A stretch of 64,000 nt of DNA. Origin: Symbiodinium natans. Lineage: Eukaryota; Sar; Dinophyceae; Suessiales; Symbiodiniaceae. Positions within the stretch are counted from its first letter, which is position 1. The number at the start of each line of letters is the position of its first letter. The notes below the pieces were generated by a model. The model was not told the origin of the DNA. It worked only from the letters and a program-made list of their open reading frames with translations, and made no database searches. Where the stretch lies: positions 1 through 64,000 of the forward strand of contig CAJNDS010002110.1 in NCBI GenBank assembly GCA_905221605.1, in the 5' to 3' direction. The position numbers and the translations under genes are program-made. Positions 30,100-40,999 of the stretch are shown piece by piece.

Positions 30100-30253
30100 G
30101 ACCCTTCAGACTATTCTAAAAAGTAAATCCCTTTAAGGGCTTAGGGTTCGTCGGGTGGGGGGTTTAAGGTTGAGGGGGGAGAATGACACCAATAGTCGTA
30201 TAGGGTACGATTTGGGGCCTCTACTTTTTTGGAGCCTCCCAGGGATCTGGGTT
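30100..30253. mobile_element. Family 5 MITE with internal TTTAGGG-like expansion
   Basis: CCCAGACCCTTCAGACTATT ... GGAGCCTCCCAGGGATCTGGG; AAGTAAATCCCTTTAAGGG arm, then a GGGCTTAGGGTTCG-type degenerate stretch, then AATGACACCAATAGTCG. Confidence 0.65.
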
Positions 30254-30899
30254 AGGGTACGTTATGGACGCTCGAAGGGTGTGTAGGGGGTTCTGATGGT
30301 CCCTCCAAATAGAACGTCGACTCTTAGGTGGGGCAAAGCATTTTGGGGTTGAGGTTCCTCTTCCCGAATACCTCAGAAAAAAAAGGGATCTTCCCTAGTT
30401 CGGAAAAAGGATCCCTCCCCTCCCGCCACCACCCCCCGCCTCACCCGAAACCCTAAAGCCCTCACTGTTTGTGACCACTTCCTTTCGGGGTGGGGGTCCC
30501 TAAAGCCCTCAAGCCCGCGGGAGTTCAGGATTCCAGGCACCCTAAACCCCAGAAGCCCTAAAAACAACTCAGGACACCAGGGCTGCAAGCAGAGGGCTGT
30601 GTGTTAGTTTTGGCAAGGGAAGTCGGAACCTCGAATCCTTGAACCCCCGCCAAATACACTGCCACGCAGCAAAAACACAGCCCTAGGCCCTAAAGCCCTA
30701 AAGTTATAAACCGGTGATCCTAAGTCGCACGAAGTCCTAAGGTGGACCAGGAAAATCCGGGGGGGGGGGGGGGAGGGAAAAGCTCACCCTCCAGTCCAGG
30801 GATCAGGGCCTAAGTCTTGGGGTTTAGGGTTCAAAGGGAATAAGGGAGCATGTACACATCTTATGTACAGATATAAATATATAATCGGGAACGAGGCAC

Positions 30900-31017
30900 C
30901 AAACTTTCCTCATTCCCTGCTATGGAACCAGCAGGCAACTCTTGCGCTACCATGACCGCCTTCTCTCCCTGCTGCTCTAAGATCTGAAGCTCGATGACCC
31001 GCACATCCTGAGCCATC
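30900..31017 (-). CDS. Candidate first exon
   Basis: Minus-strand ATG at 31017, MAQDVRVIELQILEQQ ... AVMVAQELPAGSIAG, immediately after a TTTAGGG array. Helical, Gln/Glu-rich N-terminus. Frame remains open to about 30868. Unknown family. Confidence 0.35.
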
Positions 31018-31906
31018 CGGTTTAGGGTTTAGGGTTTAGGGTTTAGGGTTTAGGGTTTAGGGTTTAGGGTTTAGGGTTTAGGGATCCTGCAAGCACTCTC
31101 TGCAACGGCAGGTGATAGTCTTTTTTTTTTTTCAGTTTGGGCCTTGGGGATGAAGGAGCTCCGGGAGTTTGTTTTTTTTTGCCACCCGCCTAGCTGACTC
31201 AGAGAGACGCACTGCAGGGAAACAACTCGCGTCACTGCTTCGGAAAGTTGATGATAGATGCCCCTCGCATCCCCTATGCGGGAGGGTTTAGGGCTTAGGG
31301 TTTAGGGTTTAGGGTTTAGGGTTTAGGGGGGGTTCCCTCAATCCCCAAAGGCAGTCCCCAGCTGGGTTGGTGGCTGGGTATTGTTGACAAGGCTCAAGGC
31401 ATACGCTTTAGGGTCAGGGTTTACGGCTGTGCCCTAACACCCGAAACGCTGAACCCAGTTGAGGGTTTCGGCCGTCAGGTGGTGGAGTGTCCAAATATGC
31501 ACCACGGCGGCTCTTTTTCTCTTAAGGCCCGCGGCACAAGCACGGCTTCCCGAGGCGGCTTAGCCGGCCGGGGATACATTTACACCGTCGGAGCCGTAGG
31601 CCACAATCTGGGGTGTAGAGCTCTCGGCCTACTCGGTTTGCAGGGTCCTTTCGTCCTTCGTCGGGTTAGATGTACTAACTTAGGCTAAACCCCAATTAAA
31701 CCCTAAACCCCCAAACCCCAAACCCTAAACCCTAAACCCCCAAACCCTAAACCCTAAACCCTAAACCCTAAACATATGGGACATAGCTAGGGGCTACACC
31801 CTAAAACTCTCTCCGCCCGAAAGGGATTTGGGTGTCTTGGGAAGCTCTTCGAGAAGAGGGTTTAGGGTTTAGGGTTTAGGGTGCCTCTTCTTCCCCCCAC
31901 CCCCCC

Positions 31907-31987
31907 CACTCTCCCAAGAACACCAGACAAGCTCACGTGTGGCGCCCTTTTTGCTACCAGAAGTCCCATCAAGCCCTGTTTTTGCAG
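31907..31987 (-). CDS. Candidate exon
   Basis: Minus-strand AKTGLDGTSGSKKGATREL between C-rich sequence and CCCTAAA. Weak, single island; the plus strand is open too. Confidence 0.2.
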
Positions 31988-32429
31988 CAAATCTCTAAAC
32001 CCCAACGCACCCAAAGCTCTAGAACCTTCCCTCATGCTAGGGATGGGGTGGTCGAACTCTCCTCAACCCTAAACCCTAAACCCTAAACCCTACACCCTAA
32101 ACCCCTAAAACCCTAAACCCCTAAACCCTAAACCCTAAACCCTAAACCCCAAAGAGGCCGGCCCCCTCACGGGGTGGGCAGATCGAAACTGTGGGCCATG
32201 CGGGGGATCAAGGGTTCAGGGTCTTGGGCTTTGGCTGCTGTACTATATATTCCATACTTCTAGAGGGCCCTAAACCCTAAACCCTAAACCCTGAACCCTG
32301 AACCCTAAACCCTAAACCCTAAACCCTAAACCCTAAACCCTAAACCCTAACCCCTAAACCCTAAACCCTAAACCCTAAACCCTGCAAACCCTAAACCCTA
32401 AACCCTAAACCCTAAATCCGAGTTTGGGG

Positions 32430-33709
32430 TGTTTCAAGGATATCAAAAAATGGCCCAGGGAAGTGCTGATCCATCCGCGCAAATTTCTGGCTCAGCTCAG
32501 GGAGCTGCTCCTGGCGCCAGGGCTCGGACATCGGAGGGTCTTTTTTGCCTTTTGGCGGCGTAGATGCTTCAAAGTTAGGGGGACTTTAGGGAGTTCAGGC
32601 TTTGGGGACCCTAAACCCTAAACCCTAAACCCTGGTTTGGGGAACTTGGGGATTTCTGGAAGTTTAGGGATGTCAGGGGGTGGGGGATGTCAGGGTCTGG
32701 GGGGATGTCAGGGTTGCGACTCTCACGACTCGCACGCACCCGCCAGGCAAGAAATCGGGGTGTAGGCAGCGGGGATCCGTTCTCCAGGTTTAGGGTTTAG
32801 GGAGTATGGGGATCTAGAACATTCATGACGATCCCGTCGCCCGTTTCTGCTAAAGCCGGGGGCTCTCGGAAACTCTGTCATACCTGAACCCTGAAGGGAC
32901 GAATGAGGTTTCAGACGGAGATCACGGTCTGAAGCATGTTATTTGTAGAGTTGTCGAGGCGTTCTTGGCGCAAGGCTTGCGCATGTTTGGACACTTGGTT
33001 GAGTTAATTAAAGTTCATGGTTTAGGGTGAGAGAGTTCTACGGTCGATACAGGATCTGAGCCGTTTTTGGGCCTCAATTGGCTCTAGAAATCTTGGTTGG
33101 CATACCTTCCAGGACTTTGAAGGGTCGCTTGGCTTAAGAAGCCTACGTGATCTTGCTCTTGGATACGCATCTTCATATTAACGCCGGGACTTCTGTCGGT
33201 TTCCCATCAAATCTGCAGTTAGGGGTCCGTGACGACTTGCCGAGTTTGAGTTCATAAGGTATGCCTTTTCCGGTAGGCCGTGTCAGGCCCCACAACCCAA
33301 GACTTCGATGCTATGCACTCTCTAGTGGAGAAGCTCGGAGGAGCAACAGCCTGAAAAGCCTCAAAAACTCAACTCCCCGGGTTTCGGGTTTAGGGTTCCG
33401 AAACATCAACCCAGGTCCTCTGATCGCGGCTAAGCCGTGGCAGACAGGTTGGCCTGAGCATGGGTTTAGGGTTTCGGGTTTGGGGATGAGACAGGTCTCA
33501 GCGTGCTGTGGCTTGGAAGGGAGCTTTGCGGTTACTTTGGTAGCCATGGTGAGGCAGGCGACTTCCGCGAGGCCCTGTAATCGAGGCCCTCAACCCTAAG
33601 CATAACCTCGAGCTTCTTGCGAGGGGCTTTTGCTCCTCCGCTTTGGGGTCTTATTTCACAGAGACTCCGTTTCAAGCTAATGGGGCGCGCCCTAAACGCC
33701 ACGGGTGTT
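32430..33709 (+). CDS. Candidate plus-strand exon cluster
   Basis: Islands: 32430-32530 (DIKKWPREVLIHPRKFL), 32706-32787, 32893-33027 (GLKHVICRVVEAFLAQ ... FGHLVELIKVHG), 33053-33180 (DLSRFWASIGSRNLGW, TAA), 33286-33352 (DFDAMHSLVEKLGGATA, TGA), 33487-33579 (GRELCGYFGSHGEAGD, TAA), 33611-33709. The region 32.65-33.75 kb has unusually few telomere repeats, consistent with genuine unique sequence. Several stops imply several short genes or misassigned frames. No family recognised. Confidence 0.3.
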
Positions 33710-33859
33710 AGGGGCGTAGGGTTTAGGGAGGCCCTAAACACTCTGCAGGGTGTTTCGGAGGGACATGGGCTCTTTGTGGCTCCGTTTTTCTTTCTTTGCA
33801 TCCGGGCTTGCTTTGGAACAGCTTCGATTCAGCGGCCGAGTGTCAGCAACGGTTGCAAA

Positions 33860-33974
33860 CCCACAGATCCCAACACCCCCTTAACGAAGGAGTATACCTG
33901 AATTCACATTGAGGATCCCTATCTAGTTTAAGGTGAATTCATTAGTTAATTAAGGGGGTATTGGGCTCTTTGGG
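33860..33974. mobile_element. Family 1 palindromic MITE, diverged
   Basis: CCCACAGATCCCAACACCCC at the left and GGGGGTATTGGGCTCTTTGGG at the right; TTAATTAA and GGATCC core motifs retained. Left arm strongly mutated. Confidence 0.65.
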
Positions 33975-34190
33975 AGCACCTGCCGCTGACCACCAAGCTA
34001 TACACAAGGAAGACACCATGATCGAAACCCGAGAAGTCTCCCTCCACGAAAGAACTAGGTCAGAGATCCCGAAGCCCTAAACCCTAAACCCCATGCCCTA
34101 AACCCTAAACCCCAAACCCTAAACCCCAAACCGTAAACCTCGAACCCCGAGGTTGCCCAGACCCGAAAAAAGTATGAGTCGCGGCTTCAC

Positions 34191-34373
34191 TACTATCTGC
34201 TTAAGAACCCCCCCCCCCCCCCCCTGTGCCCCCCTGTCCCCCCCCCCCTGTCCCCCCCGCCTGTCCCCCCCCCCAAAAAAAAAAAAGAACATAAAAAATG
34301 ACAATCCCTGTATTGCCCTTGCAAGGAGGCTCAGGGTTTAGGGTTTAGGTTTAGGGCTCTTGAGCAAGTAGTA
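34191..34373. mobile_element. Family 4 MITE with poly-C tract and telomere-type insertion
   Basis: TACTATCTGCTTAAGAACCCC runs into about 65 bp of C-rich sequence and an A run, then CTGTATTGCCCTTGCAAGG, about two TTTAGGG units, and the inverted CTTGAGCAAGTAGTA. Confidence 0.75.
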
Positions 34374-34612
34374 GTTCAATGGGCGGCTGGGAGTGGGACC
34401 GAGGCAGAGTTGATCCGCTGCCTGAACTTGGCAATGGGTGACCTCATGCAAGGTTTCAGGGTTTAGGGTTTTGGGAAGAGAGAGAGAGAGGGGTGCAGGG
34501 TTCAGATTTTGCAGTCTAGTCTCATGGCTTTAGGGCTGCACTGCGCTGCAAGAGAAGGAATCCAGCTCCGCCGGCATGCACCGAAACTACACTTTACATG
34601 GACCCAAAGAGC

Positions 34613-34711
34613 CCAGTATTGCTTAATTAAGGAATATTCCTTAAATCATGTAGGGATCCTTAATATGATTTAAGGTCTATTCCTTAATTAAGCAATAATG
34701 GGCTCTTTGGG
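34613..34711. mobile_element. Family 1 palindromic MITE
   Basis: CCCAAAGAGCCCAGTATTGC ... GCAATAATGGGCTCTTTGGG with TTAATTAAGGAATATTCC arms. Slightly shortened centre (ATGTAGGGATCC). Confidence 0.8.
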
Positions 34712-34714
34712 GAT

Positions 34715-35773
34715 GTGGGCAATTCTCTAAACTTAACCCTTCACACAGGTATCCGTGTTTCGTGGGAACCTAGAAAGGGATGGAACGTTGGAGAACCCCT
34801 CCCCCTCCATGTGTCCTTTGCTTTGAGAAGTCATTCAAAACAGTGCCAGACAGGCCGCGTGAAGGCAGTGGGGAGTGGAAACCCGAAGCCCCAAGAGCAA
34901 GTCAGGGAGACTTCTAACAGACATAAATTGAACAGTATTTACTATGTATAAAAAAGTGTGTATATATATATATACATACCGTAGCTCTGTTCTTCTTCCA
35001 ACATATGTTGCTTCCTGAATCTCGATAGGCTTGTTGAGTCTTCCGGGTCTAAGGCCTGGGGTTCCGGGTTTGGGCGTTAGTGTTTGCGGGGTGGCCGGGC
35101 TTAGCCTGAGAGTTTCAACCGTGGCTTCCTTCGCGAGCGTGCCCTGCGCTGTTGGAGTCTTGAGTCATTGCTCCCCAAAAGGCTGGACTAGGCCTTTCTC
35201 CTCCTGCACAGCTTTGGGTTTAGGGTTTGGCCTTCCGATATGTCAAGGGTAATGAGGGCGATTTTCCTGCACTCTCCGAAATCCGTGAAACTGGAACCCC
35301 TCAGACATCCGACGTTTTCAGCCTGAAACCATCAAATACGGAGAAAGGTCTCTCGCCAGGCCAGGGGCCGCGCAGGCCCGTACGGGTTCGTACGGGCCTG
35401 CGCGGGCCGTACGGGCTTAGGGGCTTTACGGGCCTTACGGGCTCTACGGGCCTTACGGGCCTTGGGGGCCTTAAGGACCGTACGGGCTTTACGGGCTTTA
35501 TGGGACCGTATGGGCTCTACGGGCTCTACGGTCCTTACGGGCCTTACGGGCCCTACGGGCCCTACGGGCTCATACGGGCTCTTACGGGCCGTACGGCTCT
35601 GTGGGCGCCTACGGGCTCCTACGGCCTGTACGGCCTCTGCGGGCTCTACGGTCCCTACGGGCCCTGTACGGGCACATGGCCCGGGCCTGGTTCAGGACCT
35701 TGCTCGAGAAAGGAGCAGCCGTAATTCAACGACTCAGCTGCTGACCCGCGTTCGCAGCAGCCGCATGGGATAA
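34715..35773 (+). CDS. Candidate exons around the TACGGGC minisatellite
   Basis: Open plus frames at 34760-34951 (GEPLPLHVSFALRSHSK), 35227-35345 (YVKGNEGDFPALSEIRE) and 35697-35773 (DLARERSSRNSTTQLL, TAA). The collagen-like segment between them is minisatellite. Two further islands precede at 34385-34458 and 34504-34590. Tentative. Confidence 0.25.
35380..35690 (+). repeat. TACGGGCYY minisatellite (9-bp period)
   Basis: About 30 units of TACGGGCCT / TACGGGCTC. The plus frame gives Gly-X-Y triplets (GLYGPYGPYG), a collagen-like pattern that follows automatically from the 9-bp period. A candidate 3' exon (about 35697-35773, ending RSSRMG and TAA) follows. Confidence 0.9.
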
Positions 35774-36133
35774 ATGGGAAGTCCTGATGACGGGTGTCGG
35801 ATCAAAGTACCTAAACCGCCCTCATACCCAAAACCCTTAATTGCAGGGGGCTTCACCCCGAAACCTAAACCCTAACCCGATGTGACTCCATAAGCCCCCT
35901 GTAGAGTATATACTTGGGCCTTGAAAGGGGTTCTCATATGGGAATTTACGAAAATAGAGGACACGCAATATAGTCCCCAAAGAGTAGGATTCCCTTAAAA
36001 AAGAAGACCCCAATAAGGTACCCCTAATTTCGGATACCCCCATATCGTCGCTTCGGGGGCCCAGTGGCAAGGAGAAGGCCATTTGATCAGATTCACGCCC
36101 CAGGGCCCAAGCACGTACCATATAGGTGCATGG

Positions 36134-36284
36134 ACCTCTTACCCAGACCTTTGGGGGAGGATCCCAACAGTAGAACCACCAAAATAGCACCCTCTACTAC
36201 TCTCGGGTCATTCTTCGGAACTTAAAAGGGATCTACTTCTATATCTGCTTTTTTAATATCCCCCGAAGGGGTCTGGGTATACGA
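36134..36284. mobile_element. Family 5 MITE, inverted orientation
   Basis: CCCAGACCTTTGGGGGAGGATCCC at 36137-36160 and the inverted CCCCCGAAGGGGTCTGGG; internal CACCCTCTACTACT and GGGTCATTCTTC are the family blocks read in reverse. Confidence 0.7.
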
Positions 36285-36484
36285 TTCGTGCTGGACGGTA
36301 CGGGCGCTGCATGCAGTCTTCGCCGTGGCTGTTTTTGTCGGCCCCTCAACCCTACGAACCCCAACCTTCTGAACCCCGACAGTTTTGTAGGTTACTGAGG
36401 AATCTGATAGAGGGCTTATATCATAAGAACCTACGAAAAAAGGTAGGCTTCGGGTTCCGTTTCGAGGTATGTAAGCCCTAAACC

Positions 36485-36660
36485 TAAAACCTCAATACAA
36501 TTAAACGCGCGAAGTGAATCACTACATTAATGTTATGCTTGTAATTCCTATATCCTTGTGCTTTTACTATTCACAAAGGCGGATACTCGAATACGCAAAC
36601 TCGCCCGTATATTTTACTGGATTCTTCATTCTAATTCTCTTATTTTGCTTGTTTAATTGA
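36485..36660. other. Second AT-rich segment
   Basis: ATTAATGTTATGCTTGTAATTCC and TTCTAATTCTCTTATTTTGC: composition shifts sharply from flanking GC-rich, telomere-repeat sequence. Nothing recognisable. Confidence 0.45.
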
Positions 36661-36769
36661 GCTGAAACTGAAGAGGTCCTGCAAAAGTACCTAGGTTTAG
36701 GGTTTAGGGTTAAGTTGCTTAGGGTTTAGGGTCCCTAAACCCACAGTACCTGAAAGGGGCATTCTCGCA

Positions 36770-36868
36770 GTTGCAAAAACAAGCGCCGAAGCCCTTTAGG
36801 CGCCTTGTCCGGGCTTCTGTTCCGCCTCGCCGCGCGGGAAGGGGATGGGCCTGCAAGAGCAACTTTCG
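36770..36868 (+). CDS. Candidate exon, strand uncertain
   Basis: After CTCGCAG the plus frame reads LQKQAPKPFRRLVRASV, Arg/Pro-rich. The minus strand is open as well. The following region 36937-37191 is likewise open on both strands (Cys-rich on plus; SNQQLFFPSAWAPDN on minus). Confidence 0.2.
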
Positions 36869-37399
36869 AGTAGAGAGAGTTTAAGTTTCTGGGGGGTTTA
36901 GGGTTTCGGGTTTATGGGGTTTACAGTGTGTTTAGGGCTTGGGGTGAAGGTGTCCTGGCAAAAGGAACATCGTGCCTTTTGGTTCAGGACGGTGCAGGTT
37001 TAGGTGTACCATGTGCGAGTGTCGGTTGCAACGCATGTTGTCTAATGCTGGGCTTGGGCTTTAGGGGCATGCCCCTACGGAGTTGTGAAGTGTTGTTGTC
37101 TGGAGCCCAAGCGCTTGGAAAAAAAAGTTGTTGGTTGGATTGCTGCTGCTCCCGGAACTCGCGAACGACGCAAGAATGCCCGAAACCCTAAACCCTAAAC
37201 CCTGTAGCCCTAAACCCTAAACCCTAAACCCTGAGCCCTAAACCCTAAACCCTAAACCCTAAACCCTTGGCGCGCGGCTCTCTGCCCTCCGAGGCTTGAC
37301 CGTAGGGCTTCGAAGTTGAACCTCTCAGGCTTCTGAGTTTTTGTCCTAAACCCTAAACCCTAAACCCTAAACCCCAAACCCTAAACCCTAAACCCTAAA

Positions 37400-37491
37400 C
37401 CCAGATCTTCCAAAATAGGCTGCTTTGTACTAAGGATCATGAGTATGAGTTAGCGTATATTCCATAATTAAGGGGTTTTGCAAGATCTGGG
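37400..37491. mobile_element. Family 2 MITE
   Basis: CCCAGATCTTCCAAAATAGG and the inverted GGGGTTTTGCAAGATCTGGG; ACTAAGGATCATGAGTATGAG centre. Right arm TATATTCCATAATTAAGG matches the other family 2 copies. Confidence 0.7.
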
Positions 37492-37556
37492 AACTCTACT
37501 GGGTAGCTTAGTAACTGTATTGTAATAAGGGTACCCTTTTTGGGTTGGTTACTTTA

Positions 37557-37641
37557 CTTTACCCTTTACCCCTTTTTGGGCTCAAGGTTCCTTCATAAAT
37601 TATGAAGGAACCTTGAGCCCAAAAAGGGGTACAGGGTACCA
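37557..37641. repeat. Perfect short hairpin with 40-bp arms
   Basis: CCCTTTTTGGGCTCAAGG... and its exact inverse CCTTGAGCCCAAAAAGGGG around TTCATAAATTATGAA, centred at 37599. The outer part, TACCC/GGGTA, pairs with one mismatch. Could be the whole of a young palindrome or a transcribed stem-loop. Confidence 0.8.
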
Positions 37642-37937
37642 GCAAGCTGCCAAGAAACTCTATATGTTCGGTAATTGAGGCTTTGGGTGTTTGGGTTTAG
37701 GTCTGTTCGAGTCAAGGGTTTCTAGGGTTTGGGGGTCTGGAGGTTGACGTCTAGGATTTTTTGTTGGGTTTAGTTGTTGCGCGATTCTTTCTTGGGGGCT
37801 CATGGGTTCGCGGAGGTTGCTCAGGGGAGGGTTTAGGGTTTAGGGTTTAGGGTTTAGGGTTTAGGGTTTAGGGTTTAGGGTTTAGGGTTTAGGGTTTAGG
37901 GTTTAGGGTTTAGGGTTTGGGGCTTCAGTCGCTTCTA

Positions 37938-38375
37938 GGGGGACACTGCGCTAGTGGCCTCCTCCTGCAGCTTCAACATCTCACTCTCCGACAGCTGCCT
38001 GGGCACGCGTGCTCTTTGATCCAGGCCCTACCTTCCCTAAACCCTAAACCCTAAACCCTAAACCCTAAACCCTAAACCCTGGGTTTGGGGCTTATAGGGC
38101 TTAGTGGTTAGGGCCTGAATAATTAGAACAGGGTTTTGGGGGCCTCTCTCTCTCTCTCTCTGCCGCGCCATCCCGGAATGCACCGTAATTTATACTAAGG
38201 ATCACTGTTAACTATGACTTAGGGTGTTTTCCTTAACTAAAGGGGTTTTGGAAGATCTGGCAGGTTGATAGGTCCTAAGTTCTATGGAGCTACACCTGTC
38301 TTGATCGCAACTCGTGTAAGAGGGCTGGGGCTGGCCCCTCCTGTAGCAAGGACAAGAAGTAGGTTTCAAAGCCGG
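37938..38375 (-). CDS. Candidate 3' exons
   Basis: Minus-strand 38302-38375 reads LSLLQEGPAPALLHELRSRQ up to a CAG|GTGTAG donor. 37938-38026 reads RARVPRQLSESEMLKLQEE ... TSAVSP and ends TAG. A family 2 MITE fragment and a CCCTAAA array lie between, as an intron would. A separate minus-strand island at 38944-39012 (VGLPAVIEDAARLIGETP ... then TAG) may be the end of another gene. Unknown family. Confidence 0.35.
38183..38260. mobile_element. Family 2 MITE, left end missing
   Basis: ATACTAAGGATCACTGTTAAC centre followed by the right arm TTCCTTAACTAAAGGGGTTTTGGAAGATCTGG (positions 38229-38260). The left terminus is replaced by TCTCTCTC and unrelated sequence. Confidence 0.6.
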
Positions 38376-38805
38376 TTTAAGTTTAGGGTTTAGGGTTTAG
38401 GGTTTAGGGTTTAGGGTTTAGGGTTTAGGGTTTAGGGTTTAGGGTTTAGGGTTTAGGGTATGCCACACGTTGCGCAAAAAGTGTTGGCTATCACACATAG
38501 ACCCAGCGAAGCCAGCCGGGACAGTCGCTTGTCTTGCTTCTCCAACAAGCAAGGAACAAACAAGTTCAAACTTGAATATTCTTATGAAATAGGGAGGCCC
38601 CAAAAAAGTTCAACTACGGCGAAGAAAGATACAGACCTCTACCTGGCGACATCCCTAAACCCTAAACTCTAAACCCTAGACCCTGAAACACCGAACCAGA
38701 AACCCAAAACCCTCAACCCAAAACCCTCGACCCTGAAGCCTTTTTTGAAGCCAGGCTTGATGACTGCCAGCAGCCTGAACCCTCAACCCTGAACCCTACT
38801 CGGAG

Positions 38806-38950
38806 GTATACTTCAGGGGCTTATAAGTGGGTTATAGGTACAGTTAGAACTGGTTACCCTAAACCCTAAACCCTAAACCCTGAACCCTAAACCCTAAACC
38901 CTAAACCCTAAACCCTAAACCTAGGTACCCTGAACCTCCAAGTACCTACC
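38806..38950. mobile_element. Family 7 element with telomere-type array expanded inside
   Basis: GGAGGTATACTTCAGGGGC, CTTATAAGTGGGTTATAGG and the right end GGTACCCTGAACCTCCAAGTACC. Between GGTTACC and GGTACC, where the full copy has only TAA, about nine CCCTAAA units are present. Confidence 0.7.
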
Positions 38951-39321
38951 AGGGCCCCTTGGGTGTCTCTCCAATCAGGCGAGCAGCATCCTCAATGACG
39001 GCAGGGAGGCCCACTGCCTGAACACATGTAGGGCTTTGGGTGGTGTTGGGGATTTAGGGCATAGGGTGGTTTAGAGGATGCTATGGAAACGCAGTGGAAT
39101 GCGCAATTCCTGATGAATCCATACACCTACCTAACCTCGAACCCTGAAAGCTGCCTAAACAGCCTAAACTGCGTAACCTTAGACCCTCAGCCCTAAAACC
39201 CTACACATCCTGAATCCGACAGATTGGCCCCAAAGATGGATGTCAGGAGATTGGAAGTTCTTGTCGGACGTTCGGGATCTTTGGAATAGCGGGGTTTGGG
39301 ATTTGGGGTTTAGGGAAAGTG

Positions 39322-39402
39322 GCCTAGGAATAAAAAGGGGGTGCCCGTTTTGGTCTAAAGGGGCTTCTGAGGGAACCCAAGCCCTAAAAAGGGGGAAAAG
39401 AA
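39322..39402. mobile_element. Family 6 element, partial
   Basis: CCTAGGAATAAAAAGGGGGTGCCCG, TCTAAAGGGGCTTCTGAGGGAACCC and AAAAAGGGGGAAAAG (39322-39402) follow the family 6 order; the CTACTCTGCGTCCTAG end is missing. Confidence 0.55.
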
Positions 39403-39420
39403 CAACATGCATCATTGCAA

Positions 39421-39730
39421 GATTTTACAATTCTTTTTGTCAGTAATTAATGAATATTTAACATTATCTCTCAATAGGTTTTAAACATTCTACTTTAAAA
39501 ACAATATCATCAAGACAAGCAATTGATCATATTAATATAAGGATTTAAGAATAATTGTAAAAGAACTTGTAAATAAAAAATAAAAATCACGTATTGACAT
39601 ATGTTCATTTTTACAAAATTGTCTATATTAATTTGAATTCATGTTGTTAGCTACCAACATAAAATATACTCATATGGTTTTTGTGTCTAATTTGATTTGT
39701 TAGCTAATAACCTCAAATATATTGACTTGT
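39421..39730. other. AT-rich island, unlike the rest of the window
   Basis: About 310 bp rich in A and T (AATATTTAACATTATC, AAATAAAAAATAAAAATC) without telomere-type repeats or MITE termini. Composition fits an organellar or foreign insertion, but no rRNA or gene motif is recognised. Confidence 0.6.
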
Positions 39731-40127
39731 GGGTCCTAGGAAATACCTCAAAATAGGACCAACATGCACATCTCTGAAAAATGCACCTCAGTTTCAACCC
39801 AAACACAAACAAACCTCGCACAAACCTTTGCCCAAACACACAGAGTTCGGGAAGTCGGAATCGGCCCAACCCTTTGCCTATGACACGTGCTCCTCGCCCA
39901 GGATAAGTCATTACATAAACATGGGCCCTTGCTGAGGACTGTAAACCACAGTAGGGCCCTAGAACCCTAAAAGCCCAAAACCCTAAACCCGCAAAAACCC
40001 CCAAACCCCTAAACCTAGAGTTTAACTAGGGCTTAGGGTCCCTAAACCCCTGAAACCCCATCTAAACCCTAAATAGACCATCGCAGGAACCGAAGAAGTG
40101 AACCGAAATGAAGAGAATTCGCCCATA

Positions 40128-40238
40128 CCCAAAGAGCCCAATATAGCTTAATTAAGGAAGAGACCTTAAATCATATTAAGGATCCCTATATGATTTAAGG
40201 AATATTCCTTAATTTAAGCAGTATTGGGGCTCTTTGGG
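40128..40238. mobile_element. Family 1 palindromic MITE
   Basis: CCCAAAGAGCCCAATATAGC and the inverted GTATTGGGGCTCTTTGGG with TTAATTAAGG arms and a central AAGGATCCCTATATG. Immediately flanked by ATA and TAT, so the inverted repeat extends a few bases further. Confidence 0.8.
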
Positions 40239-40373
40239 TATGCCTGAGGGGAGTTCGGGCCCGCCTCATGAGCTGGTTCGACCTCGCCTGCTGTAGAGAC
40301 CCCAAAAGACTGGCGTCTAAGTTTTTTTTGGGTTCCTGAGTCACCCTAAACCCTAAACCCGAAACCCTAAACC

Positions 40374-40718
40374 CTACACCCCACACCCTAACCCTGAGAT
40401 TAAGATCCCGGATATTCTGACAGACTTTCGGGTAAAAGGAGGCATCGGGCAGGGCTCTGGGTTTGTGGTTGAAAGGTCTGGGGCGTCGGGGTTGCTTAAA
40501 GCCACAGGCTTTGAAATTGTGTGTGTGTGTGTGTGTTCGTTCCGAAGGCGGCTTCTTTGTAGGCTTTCGGCATGTAGCCCCCTTGTACCCCTAATCAAAC
40601 AGCCATTGGCAATAATGGTCAGGGCCCATTGGAGTGCAAGGCGAGCCCAAAAGATGCAGCCTAGATAAGACTGCCCACCAACCCCTCTAAGAATCACTAA
40701 ACGGCCCTCTATGAACAT
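40374..40718 (-). CDS. Candidate hypothetical ORF
   Basis: Minus-strand open frame from ATG at 40718, 114 codons: MFIEGRLVILRGVGG ... WALTIIANGCLIRG ... ALSNPDAPDLSTTNPEP. Contains a (CA)n run read as His/Thr. One hydrophobic stretch (about residues 19-35). The 3' end runs into telomere repeat, so the true end is probably a splice site near 40400. Confidence 0.3.
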   Translation of the reverse strand: MFIEGRLVILRGVGGQSYLGCIFWARLALQWALTIIANGCLIRGTRGLHAESLQRSRLRNEHTHTHTISKPVALSNPDAPDLSTTNPEPCPMPPFTRKSVRISGILISGLGCGV

Positions 40719-40999
40719 CTCTACGCTCCTACGCCCTACAACCTCTACAAGCCAAACCTCTACAAGCCCTCAACATCCTGACGCCCCTAAAAACCATCAG
40801 CTCTTAGCCCCTACAGGCCCGACAAGCCCCGCACTGACATGGGGGGAGGTTGACCCAAAAACTGTGTGGGTCTAGGGCTTAGGGTTTGGGGCTCTAGGGC
40901 TTGGTTTAGGGTTTAGGGTTTAGGGTTTAGGGTTTAGGGCTTAGGGTTTAGGGTTTAGGGTTTAGGGTTTAGGGTTTAGCAGGAAGCGAAGGAACCGAA

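Noticed and set aside
35227-35724. Collagen-like protein
   Set aside because: Gly-X-Y periodicity follows automatically from the 9-bp TACGGGCYY satellite. Only flanking segments are kept as weak candidates.
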